From NCBI RefSeq assembly GCF_037038585.1, contig NC_092523.1:44481001-44545000 (forward strand): a stretch of 64,000 nt of DNA. The letters are read 5' to 3'. The notes beneath the pieces were generated by a model. It had not been told where the DNA came from. It made no database searches and saw only the letters and a list, made by a program, of their open reading frames with translations. Shown one piece after another: positions 61,418 through 64,000 of the stretch. The stretch is from Patagioenas fasciata (taxonomy: Eukaryota; Chordata; Aves; Columbiformes; Columbidae). The stretch's first letter is position 1; each line of letters starts with the position of its first letter. The position numbers and the translations under genes were made by a program.

Positions 61418-64000
61418 CTGAGTTTTGTTTGCCAGCAAGGGCAAGGGTGCCACAAAGTGATCCCACTTTCAGAGGTTAGGTCACATAGGAAAAAACTACC
61501 CATTTAAGGATCCATTAAAAAAAAAATATAATAACCAAAGAAATTGTCCAAACTGCAAGAGAAGACTAAGCACGCCAAGCCATGAGAGAGTGTCACCAAA
61601 TATCAGGCTCAGGTAGACAAGTCTACACTTAAACAGAAGAACTAGTGATTAAACACCAATGGAATCTTGACACAGAGAGCCCAGACTCATTTCCCCGCAG
61701 CGACAATGCAGCCCTGTGTGTTGTCACTGTATAAATTTAATCCCAGGCAAATCAAATGAGAATATTTGAGATTATGCAGCTGGCAGTTGCCAGTAGTTTA
61801 ACACCTTCAAGGTTTAGAGCTTCTTGTTTTGTTCCTATGATACAACTATGTCAATTGATGAATTCGAAAAAAAACTAATATTCTGGAACCTGGGGCATAT
61901 ATACTCATTCCTAAATAGCCACTGCATATAAGCAAGATGGAGCTGTAAAGATCTTTGTCTTCTAGTAAAAACTACAATTGTAATTTGTCTTCTTTTCAAT
62001 GAAAAACAAAGTAATTGATTCCATCGTACATCAGCAATAAACCTACTTTCATTCCCCACCTTCTCTCAAAACATGCCATTAATAGATACAAGACTGTAAA
62101 CTTAAAGACAACCTAGGGATAAGTGACCGAATTATACTAATCATCTCGTACGGTTTCTTCTGAGGGAGTCAGAGTAATTTTAATAATGTTCATATTTTTC
62201 TCAATAGATGTGTGTTAATTAATATTAGACAGGCTGTTGCTGCTATATAAGCTTTGTCCACAGAAGTATTTCTTGCTGTTTCATCACATACTAAGTAATA
62301 TATAAGGTATTAATACTTGCAATTAAATAATCACTTGCATTCCCCAGACTTGATTTTGTCTCAACTATTGTACAATCCACACGAGACAGGAAGTCTGGAA
62401 CTTTATTACATTTCCTACTAGTTTTGAAGCAAACTGTTTTGTTTTACAGTAGCAATACTGTTCCATACTTTAGGTGGAACAAATATTTAAGTCCCAGATT
62501 TGTAAAACATGCATGCTTCTCCATATGACCCAGGTTAATACACTGAAGCAGTACCTCAGCTTTTAAGAATTTGATGGCTGACCCCAATGTGTAAAGTACT
62601 GCATAAAGAAGTAGCCTCTGCCTCAACAAGTTTCAGTAAAAAGCTCATAAAAGAGTACAGATAACTGAATAACATTTCTGCAGACAAAAAAATTTCCTTA
62701 GATTTCAGTGTTCAGTGCAATTTTTGTTAACGTAACACAAAATCCCAGCAACTGGCAGTTACTTGTCCACATCCTGCTGCATCCACATGATAAGTACAAC
62801 ATCCAGCCCACAGGTACTAGAACAACCATCAAATCTGTTTCATAAGAAGTCATACCATAGCAAGGCCTTTACTTCTACTGAACTGGTTGTTTTGTTAAGT
62901 GCTCCTTATCTCTCAATCCGCAATGAATTAAGCTGTGTGTATTAGACAATGAGTGTCGAGGATGTCTCTACATAATGTGTTCTAAGAATATTAATTACAG
63001 AAGGGACACAAACAGGAGAATAGGTAATGCTGCCTAATTCAATACTGTATCAAGCATGTTGAAAAAAAATTGAAAGTGTGCAAATGGTTCACATACTTCA
63101 CAAGCTGATAAGAGGAATATTACCCTAACAATGCACCTTTAGTGTTGCCAAAGGACATGCTTGGAGGGAAGATATATAAAAATGTACATTCATTCTATCA
63201 ATGTCAGAACCAACTGCAATTCTCTAGCTTGTTGAAATGTACCCAACAAGTATTAGCCACAGATTTACAGAGATTAGTCCCACCCACAGATACACCCCAT
63301 ACAAATCTAATAGTCTCCACAATTTCCTTCCTTTCAATGCTGGAGATTCCAGTGATTAAAAAAAGAATGTTTGAGACCTATATTTTAAATTATTTTTAAC
63401 TTCCTTATGATTGTATTTTAAGCGTGAGACATTTCTAGAGTTTTGTTAGAAAGACTTAAATCTAAATAGAGCATTTTGTTGTTTCTCTTGGCAATGAACT
63501 AATTTTTAGATCTGGAAGTAACACCTGTCAAGCATTTTAAAGCTAAATGAGATACAGCTGATAACAGCTTTAGCCATGACATTTTAACCCAGTCTTCTGC
63601 ATACTACTGAAAATAATGAATCTAACATCTGGAAAAAAAAAACTACAGATTTGACATTGAATTATTGTCAGCTTTTATTACTGGTGATGCTATTGGGTGA
63701 TCCTTATTACTTGAAATGCCTTCTTTGGTAAAAACACAAATGGATCACTTTCCATACATGTTATGACATGTATTCCTTACTTTTCCACCATACAGAATAT
63801 AAAACCAACACACTCCTGCCTTCAAAACTGTTTGCATTCTATATAGACCTAAGATCATATGTATGCTCCTTTCTTGGCATCTCAAATATTTCTGCTGGAG
63901 ACACACAACATATCAGTCATTCTCATTCAGCAGTACACACACATCAAATGTTTCAAAAATCATCAGCAGCACAACTGTATATTAAGAAAAACTCCACACA
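61418..64000. other. Unassigned noncoding sequence
   Basis: No gene or repeat family recognised to the end of the window. Frames are at most 85 codons and have no motifs. Confidence 0.5.

Noticed and set aside
1..64000. CRISPR arrays, bacterial operons, tRNA or rRNA genes
   Set aside because: No regularly spaced repeat-spacer array, no tRNA B-box-like GGTTCGAATCC text and no rRNA blocks were seen; the sequence is vertebrate in character.

Overview
The window looks like nuclear DNA from a bird. It is AT-rich, has no operon-like packing, and the only proteins recognisable by sequence belong to retroelements. Two things point to Aves. First, there are six CR1 LINE copies; the better-preserved ones keep the CR1 3' tail of ATTCTATG/ATTCTGTG-type units. 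Second, there is an ERVL-type LTR element plus a solo LTR of a kind common in birds (ends TGTCC...GGACA, with the 'agctactaggaagaaaatt' block). I found no host protein-coding exon that I can name, so the window is probably intergenic or a large intron.

Layout. 1-2,900: AT-rich sequence holding a very old, stop-riddled CR1 on the + strand. 2,900-8,757: unassigned. 8,757-9,500: CR1 on the - strand. 11,990-12,325: older CR1 on the - strand. 13,069-16,746: a 5'-deleted ERVL-like endogenous retrovirus on the - strand, with 3' LTR, polypurine tract, no env, and RNase H/integrase, RT thumb/connection and RT palm segments. It is disabled by two in-frame stops, one frameshift, loss of gag, protease and the RT front, and a missing catalytic Asp in integrase. 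A fragment of a different LTR type abuts its truncated 5' end. 19,008-19,436 and 22,680-23,001: CR1 3' ends on the + strand. 41,147-41,747: solo LTR on the - strand. 53,148-54,853: longest young CR1, + strand.

The rest is unique-looking sequence with simple repeats, including a 91-nt pure purine run at 20,576, a GGGGAA array at 48,316 and a CA/TA tract at 61,373. It also has three small CpG-rich islets (about 40.15, 49.16 and 56.78 kb) that stand out from a CpG-poor background. Three degenerate coding-like stretches on the - strand (38.15-39.73, 44.11-44.36 and 55.10-55.74 kb) are worth a protein search, but I cannot identify a parent for any of them with confidence.

No genes here work together as a pathway. 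The only functional module, the retroviral pol, is broken. I saw no evidence of a new biological system. The most distinctive items are the mosaic ERV, its integrase active-site change, the unidentified coding-like stretches and the CpG islets.
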